Source: Exilibacterium tricleocarpae (GTDB taxonomy: Bacteria; Pseudomonadota; Gammaproteobacteria; Pseudomonadales; Cellvibrionaceae). From it: a DNA stretch of 64,000 bases. The notes under the pieces were generated by a model. That model saw only the letters and a list, made by a program, of their open reading frames with translations, was not told where the DNA came from and did no database searches. This document shows, in pieces, positions 29,757 through 39,452 of the stretch. The position numbers were made by a program, and so were the translations under genes. Location: contig NZ_ML660088.1 in the NCBI RefSeq assembly GCF_007004655.1, positions 442,166 through 506,165 of the forward strand, in the 5' to 3' direction. Numbering within the stretch: position 1 is the stretch's first letter; each line of letters opens with the position of its first letter.

Positions 29757-31544
29757 TTAAGAATTCACCAGGTTGAACATCGGCTCCAGTTCCTCGATAT
29801 TGATCACCCGGTTGCGTCCCTGTTCTTTGGCGTAGTAGAGCGCGCGATCGGCGGCATCGAGCAGCTGGGACACGCTGGAAATCGCGCCATCGGCGGCGCA
29901 GGCCAAACCGATGCTGATGGTAACCTGTTCGGCGCCGAGGTTTTTCTCCTCCACTTTGCGCCGCAAACGCTCTGCCAGCGTTATGGCTTCCCGGCAGTTG
30001 GTGCGGGGCAGGACCACGGCGAATTCCTCGCCGCCGAAACGACAGGGAATATTCGGTTTGCGCACATTCGAGTTCAGGAGTCCGCCCACCATCTTTAACA
30101 CTTCGTCACCTTTGGCATGACCGAAACGGTCGTTAAAGCTTTTAAAGTAATCGATATCGATCATCAGCAGCGACAGCGGCTGGCCGTGGCGATAGGCGCG
30201 GTGAAACTCACTGCGCAGAATTTCATCGAACTCGCGCCGGTTGGCCAGGGACGTGAGCGCATCGGTGCGACTCTGGCGTTTTAAATCGTTGACGCGGCTG
30301 CCAAGCGCCAGCGACAGCAACACCATCTCGATCAACGAACCGATCTGAAAGCCATTTTCGGTAAAGAACGTATGTGGCAGCAAACCGAAAATTTTCAACA
30401 TATAAACAATCACACCAAAGATCAGCGCCGACCAGGCCACCATAAAATAGCGCGCCGGTGCAAAGCCGGCCAGTAAGCACAGCACTCCCATACACAAAAT
30501 GAGCGGCATCTCCACCATCGTCAGGATGGACAGCGCCACGATCATAAACGAGTAGGGAAATACAATGGCACCGCACAGACTGATAAACACCACCGCCAAC
30601 AGTGCCAGGGAGATTTTATCCAGGCGCGGGGAAAAGGATGCAATCGAGAGGATTTTGCGGGAAAACTGCAACGCCCAAAACAGCGACAGTGCCAGCAGCA
30701 CCACCAGACTCTGGTTGCCCCAACCGGGGTAGTCGGGCCAGAGGAACTGAAACGCCAGGCCGTTGTGACAGGCCATGTAAAGACCGTAGCTGACAACATA
30801 AAGCAGGTAGTAGAGAAATACTCGATCGCGCACGGCAATAAAAATAAACAGGTTGTAAATCACCAGCACCAAGAAGCCACCATAGTAGAGGCCGTAGGCG
30901 AGCTGTTCTTTACTGAGCGCTTTGATCAGCTTGAGCGGGGTGTACATCGACAGGGAGATGTCGATCGGACCCTCGGTTTCGTAGCGCAGGTAATGAACGG
31001 TGCGACTGTCGGGCGGCAGCGTCATACGAAACAGAAAGTCTTTATGCTCGATATCCCGCTCGTGAAACGGTCGCATATCGCCGGTGCGATGCAACGTCCA
31101 GTTGTCTTCACCCTGCGCTTCCCAGAGATCGATGTAATCGATGAGCGGATAAATCTGCCGCAAAATGACGTCGAGTTCTTCCGGGTTGGTATTGACCAGG
31201 GTGACTTTTACCCACCAGGCGGATTTGGTGTAACCGATATTGGGGGAAATACTGCCCGGGGGGGCAAACTTACCCAGCCGGTCCAGGCGTTTAACGTCGC
31301 TGATGGTAAGATTGGCCTGTCTGTCCTCCAGCAGCTGGATATGATCCGACAACTTGAGACCTTCCATGTTGTCGCGCACGGTAAAGGACGAACCGCCCGG
31401 CGCGGCACTGCCTTCAAACTGGGCCAGCGCCGTATCCGGTGTCCAAAGACCGCCGAGCAACACGTATACGCCTATCCCCGGTGCCGTCCTGGCCACCCAT
31501 GCATTGACGGCCCGCACCCAAGCGTTAAAAAGATCGATTCTCAT
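29757..31544 (-). CDS. Membrane diguanylate cyclase, 7TMR-DISM-GGDEF (copy 1)
   Basis: Predicted c-di-GMP synthase of 595 residues from ATG 31544. Order: signal segment, periplasmic DISM extracellular domain (about 40-190), seven hydrophobic segments (about 200-400), then GGDEF. The active site is GGEEF at residue 504. The inhibitory-site position reads RKPN instead of RxxD, so product inhibition is probably lost. It is a paralogue of the gene at 33655-35352. A TTG at 31595 would add 17 residues. Confidence 0.92.
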   Translation of the reverse strand: MRIDLFNAWVRAVNAWVARTAPGIGVYVLLGGLWTPDTALAQFEGSAAPGGSSFTVRDNMEGLKLSDHIQLLEDRQANLTISDVKRLDRLGKFAPPGSISPNIGYTKSAWWVKVTLVNTNPEELDVILRQIYPLIDYIDLWEAQGEDNWTLHRTGDMRPFHERDIEHKDFLFRMTLPPDSRTVHYLRYETEGPIDISLSMYTPLKLIKALSKEQLAYGLYYGGFLVLVIYNLFIFIAVRDRVFLYYLLYVVSYGLYMACHNGLAFQFLWPDYPGWGNQSLVVLLALSLFWALQFSRKILSIASFSPRLDKISLALLAVVFISLCGAIVFPYSFMIVALSILTMVEMPLILCMGVLCLLAGFAPARYFMVAWSALIFGVIVYMLKIFGLLPHTFFTENGFQIGSLIEMVLLSLALGSRVNDLKRQSRTDALTSLANRREFDEILRSEFHRAYRHGQPLSLLMIDIDYFKSFNDRFGHAKGDEVLKMVGGLLNSNVRKPNIPCRFGGEEFAVVLPRTNCREAITLAERLRRKVEEKNLGAEQVTISIGLACAADGAISSVSQLLDAADRALYYAKEQGRNRVINIEELEPMFNLVNS

Positions 31545-31866
31545 TAATATCCGAGCACCTGCGGTCAGCAAGCCGCACTTGTTTGGTAGATTCAACCGGT
31601 CTCAGAGGTAACCGGGACCGAGGGCCTGTTAACAGCCGACCTGTTTTTTTGCGCTTATTATAATGAGGGTTGAAAAAAAAGTCTGGTCTTATATAACGCC
31701 CGGGCCAAAACGGCCGCCAGGCCCCACTGTTTCCGGCCAGCATCGCTTGGCAACGAGCCTCGCGGATGCCCCTCCAGGCACAAAAAATATTGCTAAATCC
31801 AGTGCCAGCGATTAGTTTAGATGCCTAAAAAGGCAGATAAGAAAAAATATAAGGATCATAGCTCTT
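31545..31866. promoter_or_regulatory. Divergent region, cyclase / cytochrome
   Basis: A 322-base gap between divergent genes. An AT-rich stretch at 31640-31680 (tattataatgagggttg) offers promoter-like sequence; I see no clear gene or c-di-GMP riboswitch in it. Confidence 0.4.
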
Positions 31867-33609
31867 ATGCTTCGGTATTTAAAAACTACCAGAATCACTC
31901 GCACCCGACCGCCGCACGCCGGCCCAAGGCCAGCCCGTCGCCTCGGCACCATAGCGGTGCAGCGCCACCTGACCACCGCCCTGGGCCGGGTGCTGTTTAT
32001 CCTAGCCACCGCGAGTATCATCGGCTGCGACACCACTGACGAGTCGATACAAACCGGCGACATCGTTCGGGGAACTCAGGATGTGATAGCCCTGGAACAG
32101 GGTTGGAGCGCAGAAACACAGGACAGGGTGTGGTTCAGTTCGTTCGGTTCACGGCTGGTCCCCTATGACTGGTTCCTGGTTCTGGAGCAAGCCGGCGCCA
32201 CCGAGCGCTTTCGCAGTGATGCGCACTTGGGGCATTTAGGCTTTATCACCCAGTCCCCCACCCCGCACAACCCCGACGGCCTGCCGGTGGGGTTTGCGCG
32301 GGACTCCGACAGCGCCACGGGAGATTGGGTGGGGCTGACTTGCGCCGCTTGCCATACCGCGGAATTAACCGCCAAAGGCCATAACATTCGGATCAGCGGC
32401 GGCCAGGGCCTGATCGACTTCGAAACCTTCGAGGGCGAACTGGTAGCGGCGCTGAAATCAACCAAGAATGACGACGCCAAGTTTCAGCGCTTCGCCCGCG
32501 CGCTCGGCGACGACAGCTCCAAACTGCGCCAGGCCCTCGATGTTCAACTGCAGCGCCTGCAGGCAATTCACGACAGCAACCACACTGCTTACCCCTACGG
32601 CTACGGCCGGCTCGACGCCTTTGGTCAGATATTCAATGCCGTGGCAGTGGGCGCCCTGGGTATGGCGGAAAATACCCGCTCGCCCGATGCGCCGGTCAGC
32701 TTCCCGGTACTGTGGAGAGCGCCGCACCAGGATGTCGTGCAATGGAACGGCTCGGCCCCCAACGCCGGGCCCGGGCCACTGTTCCAGAACGTCACCACAG
32801 CGCTGGCCGTCTACGGCACTATTGAGGTTGGCGATCGCAGCGGTCATTTAGGGTATCCGTCGTCGGTCGACATCGGCAATCTGGGGTTTTTGCAGCAGCA
32901 GTTCTTTCGGCTCAAATCGCCGCAGTGGCCGCAGGATATACTGGGCAGACTCGACCCGGAGCGCCTCGCCCGGGGCAAACAACTCTACGACAAAAACTGC
33001 GTGTCCTGTCATGCCATCGTCGATCGCAACGACGCCGAGGTAAAAATCAAGGCAACACTGATCCCCGCGGCCGAAGTCGGTACCGACCCGCGCATGGTCG
33101 ACAATTTTGTCAGCGCCACAGTCAAGTCGGGCGCCTTTTCCGGCCGCCGCAAAGCCATTTATTTCGGCGAAGAACTGGCCCCTGAGACAAACAGCATCGG
33201 GGTGGTGTTACACGCGGCCACCGGCGCTGTCATTCGGCACCCTTTCGAGTCCGTTCTTGCCGGGTTCCGCGGCTATGGCAGCGTCTATGACACCCCGCTC
33301 AAAGAGGTTGCCAACAACTACAAGGCCCGCCCTCTGGACGGTATCTGGACAGCGGCCCCCTACCTGCACAACGGTTCGGTGCCCAATCTCTACGAGGTAT
33401 TACTGCCGCCGGCACAACGCAGCACCAGCTTCCACGTCGGCAATCGGGAGTTGGACACCGTCAAGGTCGGGTTGCACACGACGGCGACCGCCAGCAGCAG
33501 CCTGTTCGACACCCGGTTACCGGGCAATGCCAACAGCGGCCACCTCTATGGCACGCACTTAACGGAAGCGGAACGCTGGGATTTGATCGAGTACTTAAAA
33601 AGCCTTTAG
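31867..33609 (+). CDS. Dihaem c-type cytochrome, RoxA/peroxidase-like
   Basis: Product of 580 residues with two haem-binding motifs, CAACH and CVSCH, in the peroxidase-like dihaem fold. The segment KARPLDGIWTAAPYLHNGSV and the following FHVGNRELD resemble the rubber-oxygenase RoxA/RoxB and related large dihaem cytochromes. A lipobox-like ATASIIGC lies at residues 47-54, so the protein is probably exported and perhaps lipidated; 45 residues before it are unusually basic, so a later start is possible. Its substrate is unknown. It is flanked by two cyclase paralogues on the other strand. Confidence 0.85.
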   Translation: MLRYLKTTRITRTRPPHAGPRPARRLGTIAVQRHLTTALGRVLFILATASIIGCDTTDESIQTGDIVRGTQDVIALEQGWSAETQDRVWFSSFGSRLVPYDWFLVLEQAGATERFRSDAHLGHLGFITQSPTPHNPDGLPVGFARDSDSATGDWVGLTCAACHTAELTAKGHNIRISGGQGLIDFETFEGELVAALKSTKNDDAKFQRFARALGDDSSKLRQALDVQLQRLQAIHDSNHTAYPYGYGRLDAFGQIFNAVAVGALGMAENTRSPDAPVSFPVLWRAPHQDVVQWNGSAPNAGPGPLFQNVTTALAVYGTIEVGDRSGHLGYPSSVDIGNLGFLQQQFFRLKSPQWPQDILGRLDPERLARGKQLYDKNCVSCHAIVDRNDAEVKIKATLIPAAEVGTDPRMVDNFVSATVKSGAFSGRRKAIYFGEELAPETNSIGVVLHAATGAVIRHPFESVLAGFRGYGSVYDTPLKEVANNYKARPLDGIWTAAPYLHNGSVPNLYEVLLPPAQRSTSFHVGNRELDTVKVGLHTTATASSSLFDTRLPGNANSGHLYGTHLTEAERWDLIEYLKSL

Positions 33610-33670
33610 CGTAATTAAAAAGCCTTTAGCTCAACTAAACAGCCTGTAGCTCAACTAAACAGCCTGTAGC
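33601..33670. repeat. 20-bp tandem repeat, 3.5 copies, across two convergent stops
   Basis: Units begin at 33601, 33621, 33641 and 33661 (agcct[tg]tagc followed by ten bases). The first unit contains the cytochrome TAG stop (33607-33609) and the third contains the stop of the second cyclase (33655-33657). Confidence 0.92.
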
Positions 33671-35352
33671 GCCGGAGAACACACAACACAGTTGCGCCCG
33701 TGGGCCTTGGCCTCGTAGAGCGCCGTATCGGCGGCATCCAACAGTCCCTCGATACTGCCGCTGTCGGTGGGGAGCAGCGCTGCCAGTCCCACGCTGATGG
33801 TAATACGCTCGTACTGGTCAAACTCCTTGGCGATACGCCGGCGCAGGCGCTCGGCAACCGCGGCGGCATCAGTGGCGTTGGTGCGCGGCAGTATAACGGC
33901 AAACTCCTCGCCGCCAAACCGAAACGACAGCGCCGGTTTGCGCACCGAATGGCTGAGAATACCGCCAATTCTCTTCAGCACCTTATCACCCTCGGCGTGA
34001 CCGAACTGATCGTTGAGCTGTTTAAAATGATCGATATCCAACAATAACAGTGCCAGCGGCTGGTTGAATCGCGTGGCCCGATTGAATTCAGACTGTAACA
34101 GCTCATTGAACTGGCGCCGGTTAAACAATTGAGTCAGCGAATCAGTACGGCTTTCAATCCTGAACACGCGAAACCGACTGCCGAGCGCCAGCGACAGCAG
34201 CACCATTTCTATCAGGCAGCCGATCTGGGTACTGTGCTGGGTGAAAAAGTTATGCGGCAACAGGCCAAACGACTTCATCAGATAACAGCCGATACCGACC
34301 AGCAACGCCACCCAAGCCAGCAGGAAGTAGATAGCCGACGTATCCCCGGACAACACCCGCAGACTCACCAACCACAACACAATCACCGCCGTCGCCGACG
34401 CCAGTAACGCGATCAATGCGATCAGTTGCGGGTATGGCAACAACCATGCAGCGGGTAGCGCGCAGGCAAACGACACCATGGCAAGCCTCGACAGACGGTC
34501 GAGTGCGGCCGAGTGGCGGCGCAACGCCAAAACACTGCGCGCAAACTGTAACACGGACACCATGGCCAGCACGGCAAAGACACCGACACTGCGGTTGCCC
34601 CAATCGGGGTTGTCGGGCCAGAGAAACTGAAACGCAAAACCGGAGTGAATGGCAAGGTTCATCACGGTAAAAAACAGGTAGGCCAGATAGTAGAGAAACA
34701 CCCTGTCGCGAACCACGAAAAAAATACACAGGTTGTAGGCAATCAACACCAGATAAGCGCCGTAAAAGAGACCGTTCAACAACTGGTCGACACTCAGCGT
34801 TTGAATCAAGCTCTCGGGGGAGTAGAGAAATAAGCCGATATTGATCGGCCCCTTGGAGGCAAACCGCATATAGTAGGTGGCGACACTGTCGGCGGGCACT
34901 TCGAAAACAAACAGAAAATCCCGGTGCTCTATATCCCGTTGCCAGAACGGTAACTGATCTCCGGAGCGACGCTCCCGCCATTGGCCGGCCGGCGTTTTTT
35001 CCCACAGCGCTATCTGATCGATAAGCGGGTAGTCCTGCCGCACCAGGTAAGTGACGGACCTGGGGTTGGGGTTGTGCAAACTGAAGCGCACCCACCAGGC
35101 GGATTGATTAAAACCAAATCCGCCGGCGGTGGTGTCGAGCCGGCGATACTCCCGGCGCATGGATTCCGCACTCACCTGGGCAAACGTCAGCGCACCGGTC
35201 CGGTCCTGCAGAAATTCAATATAAGGTGCGAGAGAATAGCCCCGCAGTTCCAGCCGCAACGACACCGGCTCGGGTGCCGCCAGCACCGGCACCCCCCCGA
35301 TCATCCCGGCGATAAAAAAGGCCCAAACCCGCCACACAGAGGTTGCCGTCAT
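33655..35352 (-). CDS. Membrane diguanylate cyclase, 7TMR-DISM-GGDEF (copy 2)
   Basis: Same domain order as the cyclase at 29757: signal peptide, DISM extracellular domain, seven membrane segments, GGDEF. 565 residues from ATG 35352. GGEEF is at residue 480. The inhibitory-site position reads RKPA, so product inhibition is probably absent. Its 3' end lies inside the 20-base tandem repeat. It is divergent from the XRE gene; the 397 bases between them contain the palindrome ttacctctgaggtaa (near 35632) and a tatact box at 35598, but no riboswitch I can recognise. Confidence 0.92.
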   Translation of the reverse strand: MTATSVWRVWAFFIAGMIGGVPVLAAPEPVSLRLELRGYSLAPYIEFLQDRTGALTFAQVSAESMRREYRRLDTTAGGFGFNQSAWWVRFSLHNPNPRSVTYLVRQDYPLIDQIALWEKTPAGQWRERRSGDQLPFWQRDIEHRDFLFVFEVPADSVATYYMRFASKGPINIGLFLYSPESLIQTLSVDQLLNGLFYGAYLVLIAYNLCIFFVVRDRVFLYYLAYLFFTVMNLAIHSGFAFQFLWPDNPDWGNRSVGVFAVLAMVSVLQFARSVLALRRHSAALDRLSRLAMVSFACALPAAWLLPYPQLIALIALLASATAVIVLWLVSLRVLSGDTSAIYFLLAWVALLVGIGCYLMKSFGLLPHNFFTQHSTQIGCLIEMVLLSLALGSRFRVFRIESRTDSLTQLFNRRQFNELLQSEFNRATRFNQPLALLLLDIDHFKQLNDQFGHAEGDKVLKRIGGILSHSVRKPALSFRFGGEEFAVILPRTNATDAAAVAERLRRRIAKEFDQYERITISVGLAALLPTDSGSIEGLLDAADTALYEAKAHGRNCVVCSPALQAV

Positions 35353-35749
35353 AAACGACCCGAAACCCGGCGTCGCCACTCAAACAAGGCGTGATCTCCG
35401 GCAATCGGATGTAGCGGGGCGCCCGGGTCCAGCAGCGTTTGCAGCAGTCGGTATCATTGTTATTTAGTGAGGAGTTTTGGTGTTGACGTTACAGCGCAAT
35501 TATAGAGACGGGAGATAGGTTAGAGAAGCACTATCGCCAGTGACTATTCACCACCATCCACACGCAAGGTTGTTTACCCAGGCGCAACGGACAGGGTTAT
35601 ACTGGCCTGCCCAGGTAACCTGCACAATTACCTCTGAGGTAAAGGTCTCACTGTCAGGGAACCTGCGCCGATCGATTCTCCAGCCAGGCTGGGGAGGGGT
35701 CGAAACGCCTATACGATAAAACGACAAGACAGGTCAGGAGGATGCGTAC

Positions 35750-36547
35750 ATGGGTGTCGGTCTGTTGCTCAAAGATTACCGCCAAACCCGCAAATTGAGC
35801 CAGTTGGAGTTATCGCTGGAGGCGGAAGTCTCGGCGCGGCACATCAGCTTTCTGGAAACCGGTCGCAGCCGGCCCAGTCGCGCGGTATTGCTAAAATTGG
35901 CCCAGGCCCTCGACCTGTCGCTACGCGACACCAATGTGCTGCTGGTTAGCGCCGGGTTCAATCCCCATTACCCGCAGCGCTCCCTCGACGATCCCGCCAT
36001 GCAGGCCGTACGCCAGGCGCTCGATTTTGTTTTGAGGAACCACGCGCCGTTTCCGGCCGTAGTAATCGACAGCGACTGGAATCTGCTGATGGCCAATACG
36101 CCGCAACTGGAACTGACTCGTCGCCTGATGTCCGCCCAGCCCAACTGGCCGCAAACCACCAATGTATTGGAGCTGCTGCTGGACCCTAACGCCTTCCGCC
36201 CTTTCGTACGCAATTGGGAGCAACTTACGAAACTACTGCTACGCCGCCGCTACCGGGAGGAATCCTTTAACCCGCCGGCGGCGGGCGAGGAGAGCCTGCT
36301 GGAGCGCCTGCTCACTTACCCGGACCTGCCGCCGTCCTGGCGCCGGCAGGATCACGACGAACTGGAGATGCCCATGCTGACGCTGGAACTGACTGTAGGG
36401 AATCAGCAGCTACGCTGTTTTTCCAGTATCGCCACATTCGGCACCGCGGTGGATATTACCCTGCAGAATCTGCATATCGAAACCTATTTTCCCGCGGATG
36501 AAGAAACCAGGCGCTGCTTTATCGAGTGGGCACGGCAATCGTCGTAG
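35750..36547 (+). CDS. XRE-family regulator with MmyB-like ligand domain
   Basis: Product of 265 residues: helix-turn-helix at residues 5-65 (LSQLELSLEAEVSARHISFL and ETGRSRPS) and a C-terminal PAS-like MmyB domain (VVIDSDWNLLMAN, TYFPADEETRRCF). AGGAGG lies eight bases before the ATG. MmyB-type regulators often control an adjacent oxidoreductase; none is adjacent here, and the target is unknown. Confidence 0.9.
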   Translation: MGVGLLLKDYRQTRKLSQLELSLEAEVSARHISFLETGRSRPSRAVLLKLAQALDLSLRDTNVLLVSAGFNPHYPQRSLDDPAMQAVRQALDFVLRNHAPFPAVVIDSDWNLLMANTPQLELTRRLMSAQPNWPQTTNVLELLLDPNAFRPFVRNWEQLTKLLLRRRYREESFNPPAAGEESLLERLLTYPDLPPSWRRQDHDELEMPMLTLELTVGNQQLRCFSSIATFGTAVDITLQNLHIETYFPADEETRRCFIEWARQSS

Positions 36548-36698
36548 GCACAGAGCACAGACCCGGATGGCACAAGCTTCAGAAAACTTGGTAAGTCGGA
36601 TCAGGAAAGTGCCACCCGGCACGGTGCGGCGTCGAAGCGACCTATTTTACACTGCCTGTTACGGTTTTCTCGATACAAGAACAGTGTACAGGAGGTAA

Positions 36699-36887
36699 GG
36701 CCCGGCGGGGGTGCGCGGTCCCGATCATTCAGGGTGCGTTTAAGCTTGCCTGTCGCCCCGGCGTTGTTGAGCGAGGACTGTTCGAATCCCAATTTTTTTT
36801 GCGAGCAAAAAAAATGGTTGAGTTCCGCAGCCGCCGGGGCGACAGGCAAGCTTGCGCCCGATCGGGACCGCGCACCCCCGCCGGGCC
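36699..36887. repeat. Long nested inverted repeat
   Basis: Outer arms 36699-36725 and 36861-36887 are a perfect 27-base inverted repeat; inner arms 36742-36763 and 36832-36853 are a perfect 22-base one. The 68-base centre holds a further stem around ttttttttgcgagcaaaaaa. The element fills the gap between the XRE gene and the slipin gene and has no credible coding frame. It looks like a miniature mobile element or a very strong bidirectional hairpin. Confidence 0.9.
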
Positions 36888-36964
36888 GTGGAGTGGCACA
36901 TAAAAAATTTAGAACGCGAAACTATCCAAGCTGTATTCTCTCAACAGCTTTAAGCACCACCACC

Positions 36965-37004
36965 AAAAGTAGGCGCCTTAGGCGAAAGTAGGCGCTTGAA
37001 ACGA
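36965..37004 (+). repeat. 40-bp dispersed repeat, copy 3
   Basis: Starts aaaagtaggcgcctta and closely matches 9931-9970; it is preceded by the same ccacc. It lies 20 bases from the stop of the slipin gene. Confidence 0.8.
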
Positions 37005-37024
37005 GAGCCACTCGTGATAGCCCG

Positions 37025-37765
37025 CTATTTTTCCAGCCCCTTGAGCACATCGATAGGCAGGGGAAAAACAATAGTATTGCTTTTATCACCGGCAATCTCG
37101 GTCAGGGTCTGCAGGTAGCGCAACTGCAGCGCCTGGCTCTGTTTGGCCAGGGTGTTGGCGGCGCCGAGTAATTTTTCCGCCGCCTCGAATTCGCCGTTGG
37201 CGTGAATGACCTTGGCGCGTCGCTCCCGCTCCGCTTCCGCCTGTTTGGCAATGGCCCGGATCATACTTTCATCCAGGTCGACATGTTTGATTTCGACATT
37301 GGACACCTTGATCCCCCAGGCATCGGTCTGCTGATCGAGAATGGTCTGGATATCGGTGTTGAGACGCTCGCGGCCCGCCAGCATATCGTCCAACTCGTGC
37401 TGTCCCAACACCGAACGCAGCGTGGTCTGGGATAACTGACTGGTGGCCTCAAGGAAATTTTCCACCTGGATGATGGCCCGCTCCGGGTCCACCACCCGAA
37501 AATAAATCACCGCGTTTACCTTGACGGAGACATTGTCCCGGGAAATGACATCCTGGGTGGGCACATCCATCACCACCGTGCGCAAGTCCACTTTTACCAT
37601 CTGCTGGACCACCGGAATCACGATGATCAGACCCGGCCCCTTGACTTTATAAAACCGGCCCAGCATAAAAATCACGCCGCGTTCATACTCGCGCAGAATA
37701 CGAAACATCGACAACAGAAAGACGACCACCAACGCAATCAGTGTGACAGTAAAATAACTCATCAT
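37025..37765 (-). CDS. SPFH-domain protein, slipin/stomatin type
   Basis: Membrane scaffold protein of 247 residues. One N-terminal helix ([15 protein letters not shown]) is followed by the SPFH domain ([39 protein letters not shown]) and a helical C-terminus ([18 protein letters not shown]). Its start overlaps the NfeD stop in ATGA, the usual coupling of this pair, which acts in membrane quality control or raft-like organisation. Confidence 0.92.
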   Translation of the reverse strand: MMSYFTVTLIALVVVFLLSMFRILREYERGVIFMLGRFYKVKGPGLIIVIPVVQQMVKVDLRTVVMDVPTQDVISRDNVSVKVNAVIYFRVVDPERAIIQVENFLEATSQLSQTTLRSVLGQHELDDMLAGRERLNTDIQTILDQQTDAWGIKVSNVEIKHVDLDESMIRAIAKQAEAERERRAKVIHANGEFEAAEKLLGAANTLAKQSQALQLRYLQTLTEIAGDKSNTIVFPLPIDVLKGLEK

Positions 37766-39222
37766 GAGGCTCCCCCGGTCTTCTCCACCTGCAAAATAAT
37801 GTGCTCGGCAACTTTTACCCGCACCGTGTCGCCCACGATCAGCGGCTGGTCGCAAGCAACCTGCCACAATTCACCCTGCAGGCGAATCATCGGGGCATCG
37901 CCACCCACCTGCTCGACTCTCGCGATCTCTCCCACCAGGGTTGCCAGACCGGTGACCACAGCGCTGCGCCTGGCGCGGGCGATAATGCCCAGCAACAGTA
38001 TCAACAACCCCGCGCTGGCCGTGGCAAACGCCAGAATAATCGGCAGCGCAATCTGGAAACCCGGCAACTCCGTATCCATAAGGATGATCGAGCCGATGAT
38101 AAACGCGACTATCCCGCCCAGGCCGAGCACGCCGAAACTCGGCGCAAACGCCTCCGCTGCCATCAGTCCCGCCCCGAGAATAATCAGTGCCACCCCTGCG
38201 TAGCTGACCGGCAATACCTGAAACGCATAGAGCGCCAGCAGCAGACAAATAGCACCGACAATACCCGGTACACCCATACCGGGATTGGAAAACTCAAAAA
38301 TCAAGCCGTAGATGCCCACCAGCATCAACACGTAGGCGACGTTGGGATCGGTAATCACCGCCAGGAACTCACTGCGCCAGTCCGGCTCCTTTGGTACCAC
38401 GGCCGCCCCCTCAGTGGCGAGGGTGTAGTCCCTGTCGTTGACCGTCACCGTGCGCCCGTCGACTGCCGTCAACAGCGCATCGAGATCGGTGGCAACCAGG
38501 TCGATGACCTGTAACTCCAACGCCTCCCGCGCTGCGAGACTGGCCCCCTCGCGCACCGCCTTCACCGCCCAATCACTGTTGCGGTTGCGCAGCCGGGCCA
38601 GGCCCTCGATATAGGCCGCGGCATCGTTGACAATCTTGCGCTCCATGGCGGTGGCCGGCTCGAAGCGGGAGCTGTCCTCCTCACCGTCGGGTGACTCATC
38701 CCGGGGCATGCCGGGCAGGCCCGGCGCGCCGATTTGTACCGGTGTCGCCGCCCCCAGATTGGTGGCCGGCGCCATCGCCGCGACATGAGAGGCATAGAGA
38801 ATATAGGTTCCGGCACTGGCTGCCCGGGCGCCCCCGGGTGCCACATAACCGATCACCGGCACCGAGGCGGAGAGAATGGCCTGCACCATGGTGCGCATGG
38901 ATTTATCGAGTCCCCCGGGAGTATCCAGCCGCAAAACCACGGCGTGGGCACCGCCGCGAGCGGCGCCTTCGATGCCCCGCACGACATAGTCGGCCGAGGC
39001 CGGACCGATCACGCCGCGCACATCCAACACCCACACCGCTCGCGACACCGTCCCCTGGGCGTTGGCCAAGGCATTCAACCCGCAGGCCAGCAGCAGCCCG
39101 GCAAACACATACCACAGTCGCCCGGGTCTCGTCTGCCGCGGCCGCAGGAATTGCGGTTGTACCTCTAACGGTTGTACCTCCAACTGTCGATGCATAGGGG
39201 GTGTGGCTCTCAACAGAGGCAT
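37762..39222 (-). CDS. NfeD-family membrane serine protease
   Basis: Product of about 487 residues: an N-terminal ClpP-like domain ([43 protein letters not shown] with the nucleophile serine), then hydrophobic segments and a C-terminal OB-like NfeD domain. It pairs with the downstream slipin gene, its probable substrate or partner. The start is uncertain: ATG 39222, ATG 39195 and an open frame to 39339 are all possible. The N-terminus includes a short duplication ([10 protein letters not shown]). Confidence 0.9.
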   Translation of the reverse strand: MPLLRATPPMHRQLEVQPLEVQPQFLRPRQTRPGRLWYVFAGLLLACGLNALANAQGTVSRAVWVLDVRGVIGPASADYVVRGIEGAARGGAHAVVLRLDTPGGLDKSMRTMVQAILSASVPVIGYVAPGGARAASAGTYILYASHVAAMAPATNLGAATPVQIGAPGLPGMPRDESPDGEEDSSRFEPATAMERKIVNDAAAYIEGLARLRNRNSDWAVKAVREGASLAAREALELQVIDLVATDLDALLTAVDGRTVTVNDRDYTLATEGAAVVPKEPDWRSEFLAVITDPNVAYVLMLVGIYGLIFEFSNPGMGVPGIVGAICLLLALYAFQVLPVSYAGVALIILGAGLMAAEAFAPSFGVLGLGGIVAFIIGSIILMDTELPGFQIALPIILAFATASAGLLILLLGIIARARRSAVVTGLATLVGEIARVEQVGGDAPMIRLQGELWQVACDQPLIVGDTVRVKVAEHIILQVEKTGGAS

Positions 39223-39452
39223 GGCGATAGACCGCGCCAGGCTATCGGTATGCCGGCCATTATACACAACCCGACTGACCGCCAGTTGATACAGATTCCC
39301 TATTGGCGCGTTTAGCCCGCCCGCCTTAAAAACGCTCACTTATAAGCAGACAAGTCTCTAAACCCATTTTAGTGATATACAAGTCGGGTTTTTGGCGGCA
39401 AAATGTTCTTTTTTATCGATGCTGACACGGGAACCCACGCTGGTAAGCAAAT

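Noticed and set aside
35353..35749. c-di-GMP riboswitch upstream of the second cyclase or XRE gene
   Set aside because: I looked for the GEMM pattern and did not find its conserved blocks; only short palindromes are present.
36781..36791. tRNA fragment (T-loop-like gttcgaatccc) in the long inverted repeat
   Set aside because: No matching acceptor, D-arm or anticodon arm is present around it.
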